From Thiomonas sp. FB-6 (GTDB lineage: Bacteria; Pseudomonadota; Gammaproteobacteria; Burkholderiales; Burkholderiaceae_C): a stretch of DNA of 64,000 nt. The translations under genes were made by a program, and so were the position numbers. The DNA lies in assembly GCF_000377645.1 (NCBI RefSeq), contig NZ_KB898475.1:103267-167266 (forward strand), in the 5' to 3' direction. Positions 7,681-16,074 of this stretch are shown here, piece by piece. The notes under the pieces are model-generated. The model made no database searches. It worked only from the letters and a program-made list of their open reading frames with translations, and was not told where the DNA came from. The number at the start of each line of letters is the position of its first letter. Position 1 is the stretch's first letter.

Positions 7681-10206
7681 ATGCCCTCCACCGCCGCACC
7701 TTCAGCCGTGCCCGACGGCGCATTGCCCGCGGAGCAGCTCGCCGCGCGTTGTGACGAATCGGGTTTCGATTTCCAGAGCACCGCCGATCTGCCGGGCCTC
7801 ACCGAGGTGGTGGGCCAGCAGCGCGCGATCGAGTCCATCGAGCTGGCGCTGGCCCTGGACAAGCCGGGCTACAACCTGTTCGTGCTGGGCCCGTGCGGCT
7901 TCGGGCGCCACTGCATCCTCGAGCGCCTGCTGGCGCGGCACGCCGCGCGGCGCAGCGCGCCCGAGGACTGGTGCTACGTCAACCGCTTCTCCGATCCGGG
8001 CAAGCCGCGGCTGCTGCGCGTGCCGGCCGGGCGCGGTGCCCAGCTGGGCCAGGACATGGAGAGCTTCGTGTCCGAACTGGCGCGTGCCATCCCGGCGGCT
8101 TTCGAGAGCGAGCAGTATCAGACCCGGGTGGAGGCCATCCAGAACGCCTACAAGGAACGCGAGGAAGGCGCGCTGCGCGAGCTGGGCACCGAGGCCTCGG
8201 CGCACGGCGTGGCGCTGATGCGCACGCCGCAGGGTTTCGTGTTCACGCCCCTCAAGGACGACGCGGCGATGAGCCCGGCCGAGTTCGCCAAGCTGCCCGC
8301 GGAGGAGCAGAAGCGCGTCGCCGGGCTGATCGAGGGCTACGGTCAGCGCCTGGGACAGCTGATGCAGCAGATGCCGCGCTGGCGGCGCGAGGTGCAGGCG
8401 CAGTTGCGCGAGGCCGGGCGCGAAACCCTGGGCCTGGCCGCCGGGCACCTGATCGACGAACTCAAGGAGCGCTACGCCGACCTGGAGCACGTGCTGGTCT
8501 TTCTCGACGAGGTCATGCGCGACGTGCTCGACGTGGGCGAGGAGCTGCGCGAGGAGGGGCGCGGCGAGGGCGGGCTCGCGGGACTGGCCGGCATGATGGC
8601 CGGCTCGCGCATGTCGCCGGCGCGCTGGAAGGCTCATCCACTGGTGACCCATGCGGCCGACGCGTCGGCGCCGGTGGTGTTCGAGGACAACCCCACGCTG
8701 CCCAACCTGATCGGACGCATCGACCAGGTGGCGCAGTTCGGCACCCTGGTCACCAATTTCACGCTGATCAAGGCCGGCGCGCTGCACCGGGCCAACGGCG
8801 GCTACCTGGTGCTCGACGCGCTGAAGGTGCTGAGCCAGCCCTTCGTCTGGGACAGCCTCAAGCGCGCGCTGCGCGGCGGCGAGTTGCGCATCGAGTCGCC
8901 GGGCCAGGCCTGGGGCCTGGTGGGGGCGATCGCGCTGGAGCCGCAGCCCATGCCCCTGGCGCTCAAGGTGGTGCTGATCGGCGAGCCGCGCCTGTACTAC
9001 CTGCTCAAGGATGCCGACCCGGATTTCGCGGAGCTGTTCCGCGTGGCTGCCGAGTTCGACACCGAATTGCCGCGCGACGCCGACGGCGTGCGTGCCTACG
9101 CGGATTTCGTGACCACGCTGGGCCGCCGCGCCGGGCTGCGCCCCTTCGACCGCGGCGCGGTCGCGCGTCTGGTCGAGCATGCGTCGCGCCTGGCCGGCGA
9201 CGGCCAGCGCCTGAGCGCCAGCCGGCGGCTGCTGGCCGAGGTGCTGCAGGAGGCCGAGCACCTGGCGGCCGCGGCCGCGCGCGAGCTGGTCGGGCGGGGC
9301 GACGTGGAGGCCGCGCTGCGCGCCCGCGAGCGCCGGGTCGACCGCCTGCGCGGGCGCCTGCAGGAGCAGATCCTGCGCGACAACCTGCTGATCGCGGTGC
9401 AGGGCGAGCGTGTCGGCCAGGTCAACGGCCTGGTGGTGATCGCGATGGACGATTTCGCCTTCGCGCATCCAATGCGCATCAGCGCCACGGCGCGCGTGGG
9501 CGAGGCCGGGGTGCTCGACATCGAGCGCGAGAGCGAGCTGGGGGGCTCGCTGCACTCCAAGGGGGTGATGATCCTGTCGGCCTTCCTCGGCGCGCGCTAC
9601 GCGCGCGCGGTGCCGCTGGCCCTGTCGGCCAGCCTGGTGTTCGAGCAGTCCTACGGGCCGGTGGAAGGCGACAGCGCGTCGATGGCCGAGTTGTGCGCGC
9701 TGCTGTCGGACCTGGCGGACCTGCCGGTGCGCCAGTCGCTGGCCATCACCGGCTCGGTGAACCAGTTCGGCGAGGCGCAGGCCATCGGCGGCGTGAACGA
9801 GAAGATCGAGGGCTTCTACGACATCTGCGCGGCCCGCGGGCTCAGCGGCGAGCAGGGCGTGCTGATCCCGCAGTCCAACGTGAAACACCTGATGCTGCGC
9901 GAGGACGTGGTGCGGGCCTGCGAGCAGGGGCGCTTCCACGTGTGGCCGGTGCGCGACGTGGACCAGGCCATCGAGTTGTTGACCGGCGTGCCCGCCGGCG
10001 AGCCCGACGAGCAGGGCCTGGTGCCCGAGGACACGGTGAACTTCCGGGTCGGCGCGCAACTGGTGGAAATGGCGGCGATCCGCCAGGCCTACGCCGCGCC
10101 GGCGCGGCGCGCGAGGGCCCGCCGCGAGGGCGCCAGGGAAGCGCCGCCTCCGCCCGCGCCGCCGGCGCCGCCCGCGCCGCCGAGCGCGCCGAGGCGGCTG
10201 CGCTGA
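7681..10206 (+). CDS. Lon-like ATP-dependent protease (AAA_32/LonB-LonC type)
   Basis: Soluble 841-residue protein of the Lon-related group with an N-terminal ATPase-like module and a C-terminal Lon proteolytic domain. The Ser-Lys dyad is S665 (EGDSASMAE) and K708 (GGVNEKIEGF), 43 residues apart as in E. coli Lon. The Walker A position reads GPCGFGRH (residues 70-77), with Arg-His instead of Lys-Ser/Thr; degenerate P-loops are known in this subgroup, so ATP dependence should not be assumed. A central helical insertion and an Ala-Lys-Gly sequence for substrate handling are typical. The tail is proline-rich ([13 protein letters not shown]). The ATG at 7681 is preceded by GGAGACGCCACG. It overlaps the next gene by one base (TGATG). 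Confidence 0.88.
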   Translation: MPSTAAPSAVPDGALPAEQLAARCDESGFDFQSTADLPGLTEVVGQQRAIESIELALALDKPGYNLFVLGPCGFGRHCILERLLARHAARRSAPEDWCYVNRFSDPGKPRLLRVPAGRGAQLGQDMESFVSELARAIPAAFESEQYQTRVEAIQNAYKEREEGALRELGTEASAHGVALMRTPQGFVFTPLKDDAAMSPAEFAKLPAEEQKRVAGLIEGYGQRLGQLMQQMPRWRREVQAQLREAGRETLGLAAGHLIDELKERYADLEHVLVFLDEVMRDVLDVGEELREEGRGEGGLAGLAGMMAGSRMSPARWKAHPLVTHAADASAPVVFEDNPTLPNLIGRIDQVAQFGTLVTNFTLIKAGALHRANGGYLVLDALKVLSQPFVWDSLKRALRGGELRIESPGQAWGLVGAIALEPQPMPLALKVVLIGEPRLYYLLKDADPDFAELFRVAAEFDTELPRDADGVRAYADFVTTLGRRAGLRPFDRGAVARLVEHASRLAGDGQRLSASRRLLAEVLQEAEHLAAAAARELVGRGDVEAALRARERRVDRLRGRLQEQILRDNLLIAVQGERVGQVNGLVVIAMDDFAFAHPMRISATARVGEAGVLDIERESELGGSLHSKGVMILSAFLGARYARAVPLALSASLVFEQSYGPVEGDSASMAELCALLSDLADLPVRQSLAITGSVNQFGEAQAIGGVNEKIEGFYDICAARGLSGEQGVLIPQSNVKHLMLREDVVRACEQGRFHVWPVRDVDQAIELLTGVPAGEPDEQGLVPEDTVNFRVGAQLVEMAAIRQAYAAPARRARARREGAREAPPPPAPPAPPAPPSAPRRLR

Positions 10207-11240
10207 TGGGGCGCTCGCGGGCGTCCCCCGCGCCGGGCGGCGCGGCGCACGGCGAGCCGGGCCCGGCGGCCACGGTGGCGCCCGCCCGCGCGCAAGGTCT
10301 GCCCGCGCTGCTCACGCTGACCCTGCAGCCCAGCCTGGACGTGTCCTACGAGGTCGAGCGCCTGCTCGACGACCGCAAGCTGCATGCCTCGCACTACCGC
10401 GTGGACCCCGGAGGCAACGGCATCAACGTGGCGCGCGGCCTGGAGCGCCTGGGGCTGCAGGCGCATGCCTGCCTGGCCGTCGCCGGAGAGATCGGCGAAC
10501 TCGTCGAGCGCCTGTTGCGGCGCCAGGTCCGCCACCTGCACGCGGTGCGCATCGCCGGCGAGACGCGCATCAACGCCACGGTGCAGCAGGCGCGCCCGCC
10601 CGCGCAGTACGAGGTGATCGGCAGCGGCCCGCCGCTGCCCGAGGCGGCGCTGCGCGAGTTGCTGGAGATGGTGCGGAGCCTGGGTGCCGCGGGCATCGTC
10701 GCGCTCACGGGTTCGGTGCCGCCGGGCATCGAGCCCGGCCTGTACGCTTCGCTGACACGCGAATTGCTCGGGCTGCGTGCCCGCGTGGCGCTGGACATGC
10801 AGGGCGAGGCGCTGGCGCTGGCGGTGCGCGAGCGTCCCTGGCTGATCAAGCCCAATCGTTGGGAACTGGAACAGTTGCGCGGACGCGCGTTGCCGCGCAT
10901 CGAGGACCTGCGGCGCGAGGCCTGCGCGCTGGTGCGCCAGGGCGTGGAGCACGTGTGCGTGTCGTTGGGCGCGCAAGGCGCGCTGCTGGCCTGCGCCGGC
11001 GGTGTCTGGCGCGGCCCGGCGCCGGCGGTGCTGGTGCGCTCGACCGTGGGAGCGGGCGACTCCATGCTGGCCGGCCTGATCGCCGCGCTGGCACGCGGGG
11101 ACGAGCCGGCCGAGGCGCTGCGCCTGGGTCTGGCCTGCGGCAGCGCGACCGCGGCGCGGCCGGGAACCGAGATTTTCGAGGCCGCGCAACTGCCGGCCCT
11201 GGCCACCCAGGCGCGGGTACGGCGCCTGGGCGAGGTCTGA
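10206..11240 (+). CDS. PfkB-family hexose-phosphate kinase (6-phosphofructokinase II / 1-phosphofructokinase type)
   Basis: Ribokinase-fold sugar kinase of 344 residues. The substrate loop GGNGINVARGL and the C-terminal STVGAGDSMLAG, with the catalytic Asp of GAGDS and anion hole, are diagnostic. NPSLD is present as QPSLDVSYEV near the start of the fold, as in tagatose-6-phosphate and PfkB kinases. The ATG overlaps the stop of the protease gene (TGATG), implying translational coupling. About 30 extra low-complexity residues precede the domain, so the true start could be slightly later. The exact sugar phosphate is not determinable. Why a kinase is coupled to a protease is unexplained. Confidence 0.87.
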   Translation: MGRSRASPAPGGAAHGEPGPAATVAPARAQGLPALLTLTLQPSLDVSYEVERLLDDRKLHASHYRVDPGGNGINVARGLERLGLQAHACLAVAGEIGELVERLLRRQVRHLHAVRIAGETRINATVQQARPPAQYEVIGSGPPLPEAALRELLEMVRSLGAAGIVALTGSVPPGIEPGLYASLTRELLGLRARVALDMQGEALALAVRERPWLIKPNRWELEQLRGRALPRIEDLRREACALVRQGVEHVCVSLGAQGALLACAGGVWRGPAPAVLVRSTVGAGDSMLAGLIAALARGDEPAEALRLGLACGSATAARPGTEIFEAAQLPALATQARVRRLGEV

Positions 11241-11258
11241 GCCGCATCGGCTCTGCGT

Positions 11259-11277
11259 CCGGGCAGCGTGCGCCCGG
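11259..11277. terminator. Possible bidirectional hairpin between convergent genes
   Basis: CCGGGC and GCCCGG form a 6-bp stem around a 7-base loop in the 40-bp gap between the sugar kinase and the convergent efflux-pump gene. No T-run follows on either side, so this is only a weak terminator candidate. Confidence 0.35.
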
Positions 11278-11280
11278 GCC

Positions 11281-12474
11281 TCAGGCGGGCACCAGGCCGC
11301 GGCGGCCGTGCGCCAGCGCGCGCGCGGCCGCCACCGCCAGCAGGCCGAGCAGGCCGAAGGCGCGCAGTTGTCCGACCTCGAGCCACGCGGCCACCGCTCC
11401 GGCGAGCGCGCCTGCGAAGTTGATGGCGCTGGAGGCCCAGGCCATGCGCAGGCCCATGTCCTGCTGGGCGCGCTCCACGATGGCGCGGAACAGCGGCGGC
11501 AGCAGGACCCCGGCGCCCAGCATGAACACGCCGTAGAGGGCCACCACCAGCGCCGGCGGCAGGCGCAGCAGCGCGGCCGCCAGGGTCGCGGCGACGCCCC
11601 ACAGGCACAGGTCCAGCGCGCGCGCCAGCAGCAGGCCGCGTGGATACAGGTCGAGCATGGGGTCGACCAGGCGGGTGCCCACGATGTAGGCGCCGCAGGC
11701 GTAGAGCTGGGCCCACACGAAGCCCCGGCTGCCGCCGCTCGCGTCGCGCAGCATGTAGGGGCCGCTGACCACCCACATGACGATGACGGTGAACACCAGG
11801 CACCACACGCCCAGCAGGCTGCTCATCGGCCCGTTGCGCAACAGGGCCAGGTAGTTGGCGCTCACCGCCCGCACCGACAAGGGGCGGCTGCGCGAGCGGT
11901 CCACGGTCTCGGGCATCCAGCGCGCCAGCAGCGGCACCAGCACCGCGCCGCCGACGGCCAGCAGCACGAAGCTTCCCTGCCACGGCGCCAGCAGCATGAC
12001 GCCGGCGCCGAGCGCGGGGCCGAGCGCCGGCGCGAGCACGGTGACGCTGCTCATCCAGGCCTGGATGCGGATGGCCGTGCGCGCCTCGTACAGTTCGTGC
12101 ATGCTCGCGTAGCCCACGCTGATGGCCCACACCCCGGCGCAGCCCTGGGCCAGGCGCGCGGCCAGGAACCAGCCGTAGCGCGAGCTCAGCGCACAGGCCA
12201 GGCTGGCCAGCGCGAAGCCCGCCACGCCGGCCAGCAGCACGCTTCTGCGCCCGAGACGGTCGGACACGGGACCGGTGATCAGTTGCACCACGGCCGCCCC
12301 GGCGGACCACATGGCGATGCTCAGTTGCGCCGAAGCCTGGCTGACGCCGAAGTCGCGCTGCACCACCGGAAGCGCCGGCAGGTACATGTCCTGCGACAGG
12401 TAGGCGACGACCTCCAGCAGCATCAGCGCAAGCGGGAAACGCCACCATGAGGCGGTCTGCGGTGCTTGGGGCAT
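11281..12474 (-). CDS. MFS multidrug efflux transporter, Bcr/CflA-like
   Basis: Inner-membrane 12-helix major facilitator of 397 residues, inferred to export drugs or small metabolites by proton antiport. The MFS loop 2-3 signature GPVSDRLGRRSVLL is present, preceded by DMYLPALPVVQRDFGVS, a hallmark of the Bcr/CflA group (Asp in TM1, YLPALP). Hydrophobic segments continue regularly to the C-terminus, ending AVAAARALAHGRRGLVPA. The ATG at 12472-12474 is chosen since TM1 starts after a short polar lead. It is alone on its strand and convergent with the kinase gene. Confidence 0.88.
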   Translation of the reverse strand: MPQAPQTASWWRFPLALMLLEVVAYLSQDMYLPALPVVQRDFGVSQASAQLSIAMWSAGAAVVQLITGPVSDRLGRRSVLLAGVAGFALASLACALSSRYGWFLAARLAQGCAGVWAISVGYASMHELYEARTAIRIQAWMSSVTVLAPALGPALGAGVMLLAPWQGSFVLLAVGGAVLVPLLARWMPETVDRSRSRPLSVRAVSANYLALLRNGPMSSLLGVWCLVFTVIVMWVVSGPYMLRDASGGSRGFVWAQLYACGAYIVGTRLVDPMLDLYPRGLLLARALDLCLWGVAATLAAALLRLPPALVVALYGVFMLGAGVLLPPLFRAIVERAQQDMGLRMAWASSAINFAGALAGAVAAWLEVGQLRAFGLLGLLAVAAARALAHGRRGLVPA

Positions 12475-12672
12475 CGTCGGGCATCGTCGGGACTGCGGCA
12501 GGGGCCGGTGGGGGCGTGGCGCAGGCGCCGGCCCGCCCTCCGGGCGGCGCAAGCCTCGGCGGCCCGCGTGCGGCGATTGTGCGCATGTCCTCGCGTGCGC
12601 GCCCGCGCACGCGCGAATGACCTGAATAGCCGAGCTCCCCTCAGGGTCGGCCGGCCGGCGCGGCCGGCACGG

Positions 12673-12876
12673 CTACGGGCGCTTCAGGTCGACCGTGCGG
12701 CGTGCCGTGCGCGCGGCCTTGTGGTCCTTCTGCCCGGTGTTGGCATGGCGCCCGGCGATTTCCTGCGCCGCCGCCTGCTCGCGCGGCGCGTCGGCGTCGC
12801 GGGTGGGGGCGCGCTGCTCGGCCGGCGCCTTGGGCGACACGGCGGGAGCACGGGGGGCTTTGGTGGAGGGGGGCAT
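12673..12876 (-). CDS. Small basic Ala/Pro/Lys-rich hypothetical protein
   Basis: A 67-residue frame starting at the ATG at 12874-12876 with GGAG well placed upstream (GCGGAGATCGCC). The product is rich in Ala, Pro, Lys and Arg (for example MPPSTKAPRAPAVSPKAPAE) and has no membrane segment. It contains KAPxxP-like spacing and an EIAGRHANTGQKDHKAARTA region. Nothing in it names a family; a nucleic-acid- or polyanion-binding role would be only a guess from composition. It is called because of the ribosome-binding site and codon positions with high GC at the third base. Confidence 0.45.
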   Translation of the reverse strand: MPPSTKAPRAPAVSPKAPAEQRAPTRDADAPREQAAAQEIAGRHANTGQKDHKAARTARRTVDLKRP

Positions 12877-12994
12877 GGCGATCTCCGCGACGCGGGCCCG
12901 CGACACGCGGGCCCTTCGCCGACCAATCTAGGCCCGGCCGGGGCATCGTGCGCACCGCGGCGCGCGCGCGGCTTGATCCGGCGCGGGGTCGGCT

Positions 12995-13036
12995 GCGACT
13001 CGTGGGCGGCGACTCGTGGGCGGCGACTTGCGGGCA
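12995..13036. repeat. 14-bp tandem repeat, three units
   Basis: Units of GCGACTCGTGGGCG occur at 12995-13008 and 13009-13022, with a diverged third copy (GCGACTTGCGGGCA) at 13023-13036. They lie in the intergenic space downstream of the quinone-oxidoreductase-like gene. A replication-slippage product; no regulatory role is evident. Confidence 0.8.
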
Positions 13037-13061
13037 GCGGCCGCGTCGCGAGTCGGGCAGG

Positions 13062-14075
13062 CTACCCGGGGCCCGGTTCCTGGGCGCCGACCTCCTGGGC
13101 GCCCAGTTCCACCACGACCTTGCCCATCAACTGGCGCGCGGCCATGCGCTGCAGCGCGCCGAGCGCGCCGTCCAGGCCCACGCGCTCGGTGATCGGAGGG
13201 CGCAGCCTTCCCTGGGCGAACCACTGCACGAGTTGCTCCACGTCGCGCAGGTGGGCCGCCGGGTCGCGCTGCAGGGCCTCGCCCCAGTACACCCCGAGCA
13301 GGCGGCGCTCCTGCAGCAGCAGCAGGTTGAGCGGCAGGCGCGGGATCTCGCCCGCGGCGAAGCCGACCACCAGATAACTGCCGCGCCAGGCCGTGGCGCG
13401 CAGCGCGCTTTCCGCGTAGCTGCCGCCCACCGGGTCGAGCACGACGTCGGCGCCGCGGCCGTCGCTGAGTTCGAGCACGCGGCGCCGCAGGTCCTGGGTG
13501 GCGTAGTCGATGCCGGCATCGGCGCCGTGGTGTCGCGCCAGTTCCAGGCGCTCGGCGCTGGAGGCCGCCGCGAGCACCCGCGCGCCCAACGCCTTGCCCA
13601 CTTCCACGGCCGCCAGCCCGACTCCGCCGGCGGCGCCCAGCACGAGCAGGGTCTGGCCCGCGCGCAGCCCGGCGATGGTGCGCAGCGCGTGCAGCGCGGT
13701 GCCGTAGGTCAGCAGGAAGGCGGCGCCCTGCGCGAAATCCATGCCGGGCGGAAGGGGCAGCAGGCGCGCGGCGTCGACCACGCAACGCTCGGCGAGCCCG
13801 CCGTGGCCGGCGAAGGCCACGACCGGGTCGCCCACGCTGACCTGCTGCACGCCTTCGCCCAGCGCCTCGACCACGCCGGCGAACTCCGCGCCGGGGGAGA
13901 AGGGCAGCGCCGGCTTGACCTGGTACAGGCCCTGCACGATCAGCGCATCGGGAAAATTCAGCGAGCAGGCGCGCACGCGCACGCGTACCTGGCCGGCGGC
14001 GGGCACGGGGTCGGGGGCCTGTTCCAGGCGAAGCCCGGAGATCGGCCCGAAGGCATGGCACATCAGGGCTTGCAT
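13062..14075 (-). CDS. NADPH:quinone oxidoreductase-like zinc-free MDR enzyme
   Basis: Medium-chain dehydrogenase/reductase of 337 residues without structural-zinc cysteines. The N-terminal GroES-like domain contains SLNFPDALIVQGLYQVKP and PGAEFAGVV. The Rossmann domain carries LVLGAAGGVGLAAVEVGK, the AxxGGVG motif of NADPH-dependent quinone oxidoreductases and enoyl reductases. It is the last gene of a four-gene leftward operon. The ATG at 14073-14075 overlaps the SDR gene by 13 bases; an alternative ATG four codons later (14061-14063) forms a TGATG junction with the SDR stop and may be the real, coupled start. Context suggests reduction of an enone/enoyl intermediate in acyl-CoA catabolism. 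Confidence 0.85.
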   Translation of the reverse strand: MQALMCHAFGPISGLRLEQAPDPVPAAGQVRVRVRACSLNFPDALIVQGLYQVKPALPFSPGAEFAGVVEALGEGVQQVSVGDPVVAFAGHGGLAERCVVDAARLLPLPPGMDFAQGAAFLLTYGTALHALRTIAGLRAGQTLLVLGAAGGVGLAAVEVGKALGARVLAAASSAERLELARHHGADAGIDYATQDLRRRVLELSDGRGADVVLDPVGGSYAESALRATAWRGSYLVVGFAAGEIPRLPLNLLLLQERRLLGVYWGEALQRDPAAHLRDVEQLVQWFAQGRLRPPITERVGLDGALGALQRMAARQLMGKVVVELGAQEVGAQEPGPG

Positions 14076-14929
14076 GACGGAGGTGTCGCAGGGGAGGGAG
14101 GGGTGAAGGCGGCGGCGGCCGCGATCTCGGCGAAGCGTTCCTGCACCGCCTGGCCGATGCGGGCGTGGGGCACGATGTAGAACTGGCCGCGCGCCATGGC
14201 CTCGAAGGCGATGCGCGCCACGTCGTCCGCGCTCAGCCGGCCCGCCAGGACCGCGTGCTCCATGTTCTGCTCGTAGGGCGCGGAGGCGGCGGAGGCCGGC
14301 TCGGCGGCGCCGAAACGCCCCGGTCGCACGCGGCTGCTGGCGTGGATCGCGGTGGGAACCCAGGCCGGGCACAACACCGACACGCCGATCGGGCTGCGCT
14401 GCGCGGCCAGTTCGGCGCGCAGGGTTTCCGACAGGGCCACCACGCCCTGCTTGCTGGCGTTGTAGGCGGCCAGCCCCGGGGTGGACACGAGGCCGGCGGC
14501 GGAGGCCGTGTTGAGCACATGGGCGGGCTGGCCCGCGGCCTGCATGCGCGGCAGGAAATGCCGGATGCCGTGGGCCACGCCGAACAGGTTGACCCCGATC
14601 ACCCACTCCCAGTCCGCCGCGCTGTGCTCCGCGGCCAGCCGGCTGAATCCGACCCCGGCGTTGTTGCACAAGAGGTGAACCGCGCCGAAGCGCGCGAAGG
14701 CGGCTTGCGCCAGCGCGGCGACCTCGGCGTCGCGGCTCACGTCGGCCGGGTGCAGCAGCAGGCGCGCGGCATCGGCGCCGAGGGCGCGGCCGGCTCCTTC
14801 CAGCGCGGCGGCGTCCAGGTCGCTGAGCACCAGCCGCATGCCGCGTGCCAGTGCCTGGCGGGCCAGCGCCAGGCCGATGCCGCCGGCTGCTCCGGTGATG
14901 ACCGCGACGCGCTCGGAGAACTCTTGCAT
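14063..14929 (-). CDS. Short-chain dehydrogenase/reductase
   Basis: Classical SDR of 288 residues with an intact active site: cofactor motif TGAAGGIGLALA, NNAG, and AYNASKQGV (Tyr-x-x-x-Lys). The Asp after the second strand (LVLSDLD) favours NAD(H) over NADP(H). The C-terminal 40 residues (ARGQFYIVPHARIGQAVQER) resemble the SDRs often found with acyl-CoA dehydrogenases in steroid and branched-acid catabolic loci. It is third in the leftward operon, 27 bases after the acyl-CoA dehydrogenase, and overlaps the downstream reductase gene. Substrate is not determinable; a hydroxyacyl-CoA or secondary alcohol is likely. Confidence 0.88.
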   Translation of the reverse strand: MQEFSERVAVITGAAGGIGLALARQALARGMRLVLSDLDAAALEGAGRALGADAARLLLHPADVSRDAEVAALAQAAFARFGAVHLLCNNAGVGFSRLAAEHSAADWEWVIGVNLFGVAHGIRHFLPRMQAAGQPAHVLNTASAAGLVSTPGLAAYNASKQGVVALSETLRAELAAQRSPIGVSVLCPAWVPTAIHASSRVRPGRFGAAEPASAASAPYEQNMEHAVLAGRLSADDVARIAFEAMARGQFYIVPHARIGQAVQERFAEIAAAAAFTPPSPATPPSCKP

Positions 14930-14956
14930 GGTGGTGGGGGCCGGACGGGGAAGGGC

Positions 14957-16069
14957 TCAGGCCGGCTCGCCGGTCTGCGTGCCCAGGTAGCGCATGAGCT
15001 GCTGGCGGCTGTCGCCCAGCCAGAGTTCGGCCAGGCTCAGGCGCTTGAATCCGTGGCTGAGCGGCAGCTCGTCGCTCAGCCCGATGCCGCCGTGCAATTG
15101 CACGGTGCCTTGCGACACTTCGCGGCAGGCGCGCCCGACGCGGGACTTGACCGCCGCGAGCAGGCGGGCGCGCTGCGCCGGCGCCGCGGTCTCGAGCTGG
15201 CGCGCGGCCAGCCAGGCCATGGAGCGCGCCTGTTCCAGTTCCATCCACATGCCGGCCGCGGCGTGGCGCAGCACCTGTTGCGCGGCCAGCGGGCGGCCGA
15301 ACTGCACGCGGGTGTTGAGATGGGCGACGGTGGCATCGAGCGCGGCCTGCATGACGCCGACGGCGTCCGAGCAGATGGCGGCCAGCCAGAGGTCGCGCAG
15401 TTCCTCGGCGAGCTGGCGGGCGTCGCCGTGCAGCCGCGCCGCGGCCTCCACGCGCACGCCGCGCAGGCGCACATCGGCGGCGCGCTGCCCGTCCAGCAGC
15501 CCGTAGGCGCGCAACTCCAGGCCTGGCGCCGTGGCGGGTACGGCGAACCAGCCCGGGCCGCCGTCCTCGCAGCGCGCCCAGATCAGCAGCAACTGCGCAT
15601 GTTCGCCCTGCAGCACCAGGCTCTTGGCGCCGTCGAGCACCCAGCCCCCGGCCTCGGCGCGGGCGCTGCAGCCGGGGGCGCCGTGGTCGAAACCGGTGCC
15701 TGGCTCGAACAGCGCGACGGCGGCGACGGCGCCTTCGGCCAGCCGCGCGAGCCACTGCGCCGGCGCCGGGCCGCCGGCGCGCGCGAGCAGCCGCGTGGCC
15801 AGCACGCAGCTGCCCAGCACCGGCTCCAGCACCAGCGCCGGCCCCAGGCACTCCAGGGCGTGCAGCGCGTCGGCCAGCGGGGCCTGCAGCCCGCCGTGCT
15901 CGCGCGGCACCAGCAGCGCCGGCAGACCCAGTTCGCACAGGGACTGCCAGCGCGCGGGGTCGAAGCCGCCTTCGCGCAACGCGCGCCGGCGCTGCTCGAA
16001 GCCGTACTCGCGCTGCGTGAAGCGCAGCAGCGAATCTCCGAGCATGCGCTGTTGTTCGGTGGCTTCCAT
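14957..16069 (-). CDS. Acyl-CoA dehydrogenase, small-subunit type of a two-subunit enzyme
   Basis: FAD-dependent acyl-CoA dehydrogenase family, 370 residues. The C-terminal fold is clear (VQFGRPLAAQQVLRHAAAGM, then LHGGIGLSDELPLSHGFKR), but the segment with the usual catalytic Glu is replaced by ELWLGDSRQQLMRYLG. In actinobacterial steroid degradation, such chains pair with a second dehydrogenase chain to make an alpha2-beta2 enzyme with shared FAD sites. The upstream neighbour, five bases away, is a good candidate partner. The ATG at 16067-16069 follows directly after the upstream stop; an earlier in-frame start would overlap it. Partner role is inference. Confidence 0.87.
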   Translation of the reverse strand: MEATEQQRMLGDSLLRFTQREYGFEQRRRALREGGFDPARWQSLCELGLPALLVPREHGGLQAPLADALHALECLGPALVLEPVLGSCVLATRLLARAGGPAPAQWLARLAEGAVAAVALFEPGTGFDHGAPGCSARAEAGGWVLDGAKSLVLQGEHAQLLLIWARCEDGGPGWFAVPATAPGLELRAYGLLDGQRAADVRLRGVRVEAAARLHGDARQLAEELRDLWLAAICSDAVGVMQAALDATVAHLNTRVQFGRPLAAQQVLRHAAAGMWMELEQARSMAWLAARQLETAAPAQRARLLAAVKSRVGRACREVSQGTVQLHGGIGLSDELPLSHGFKRLSLAELWLGDSRQQLMRYLGTQTGEPA

Positions 16070-16074
16070 GCGGA

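Noticed and set aside
7893..10205. A large plus-strand frame upstream of, and in frame with, the sugar kinase
   Set aside because: It lies inside the Lon-like gene in another frame; the kinase starts at the ATG at 10206.
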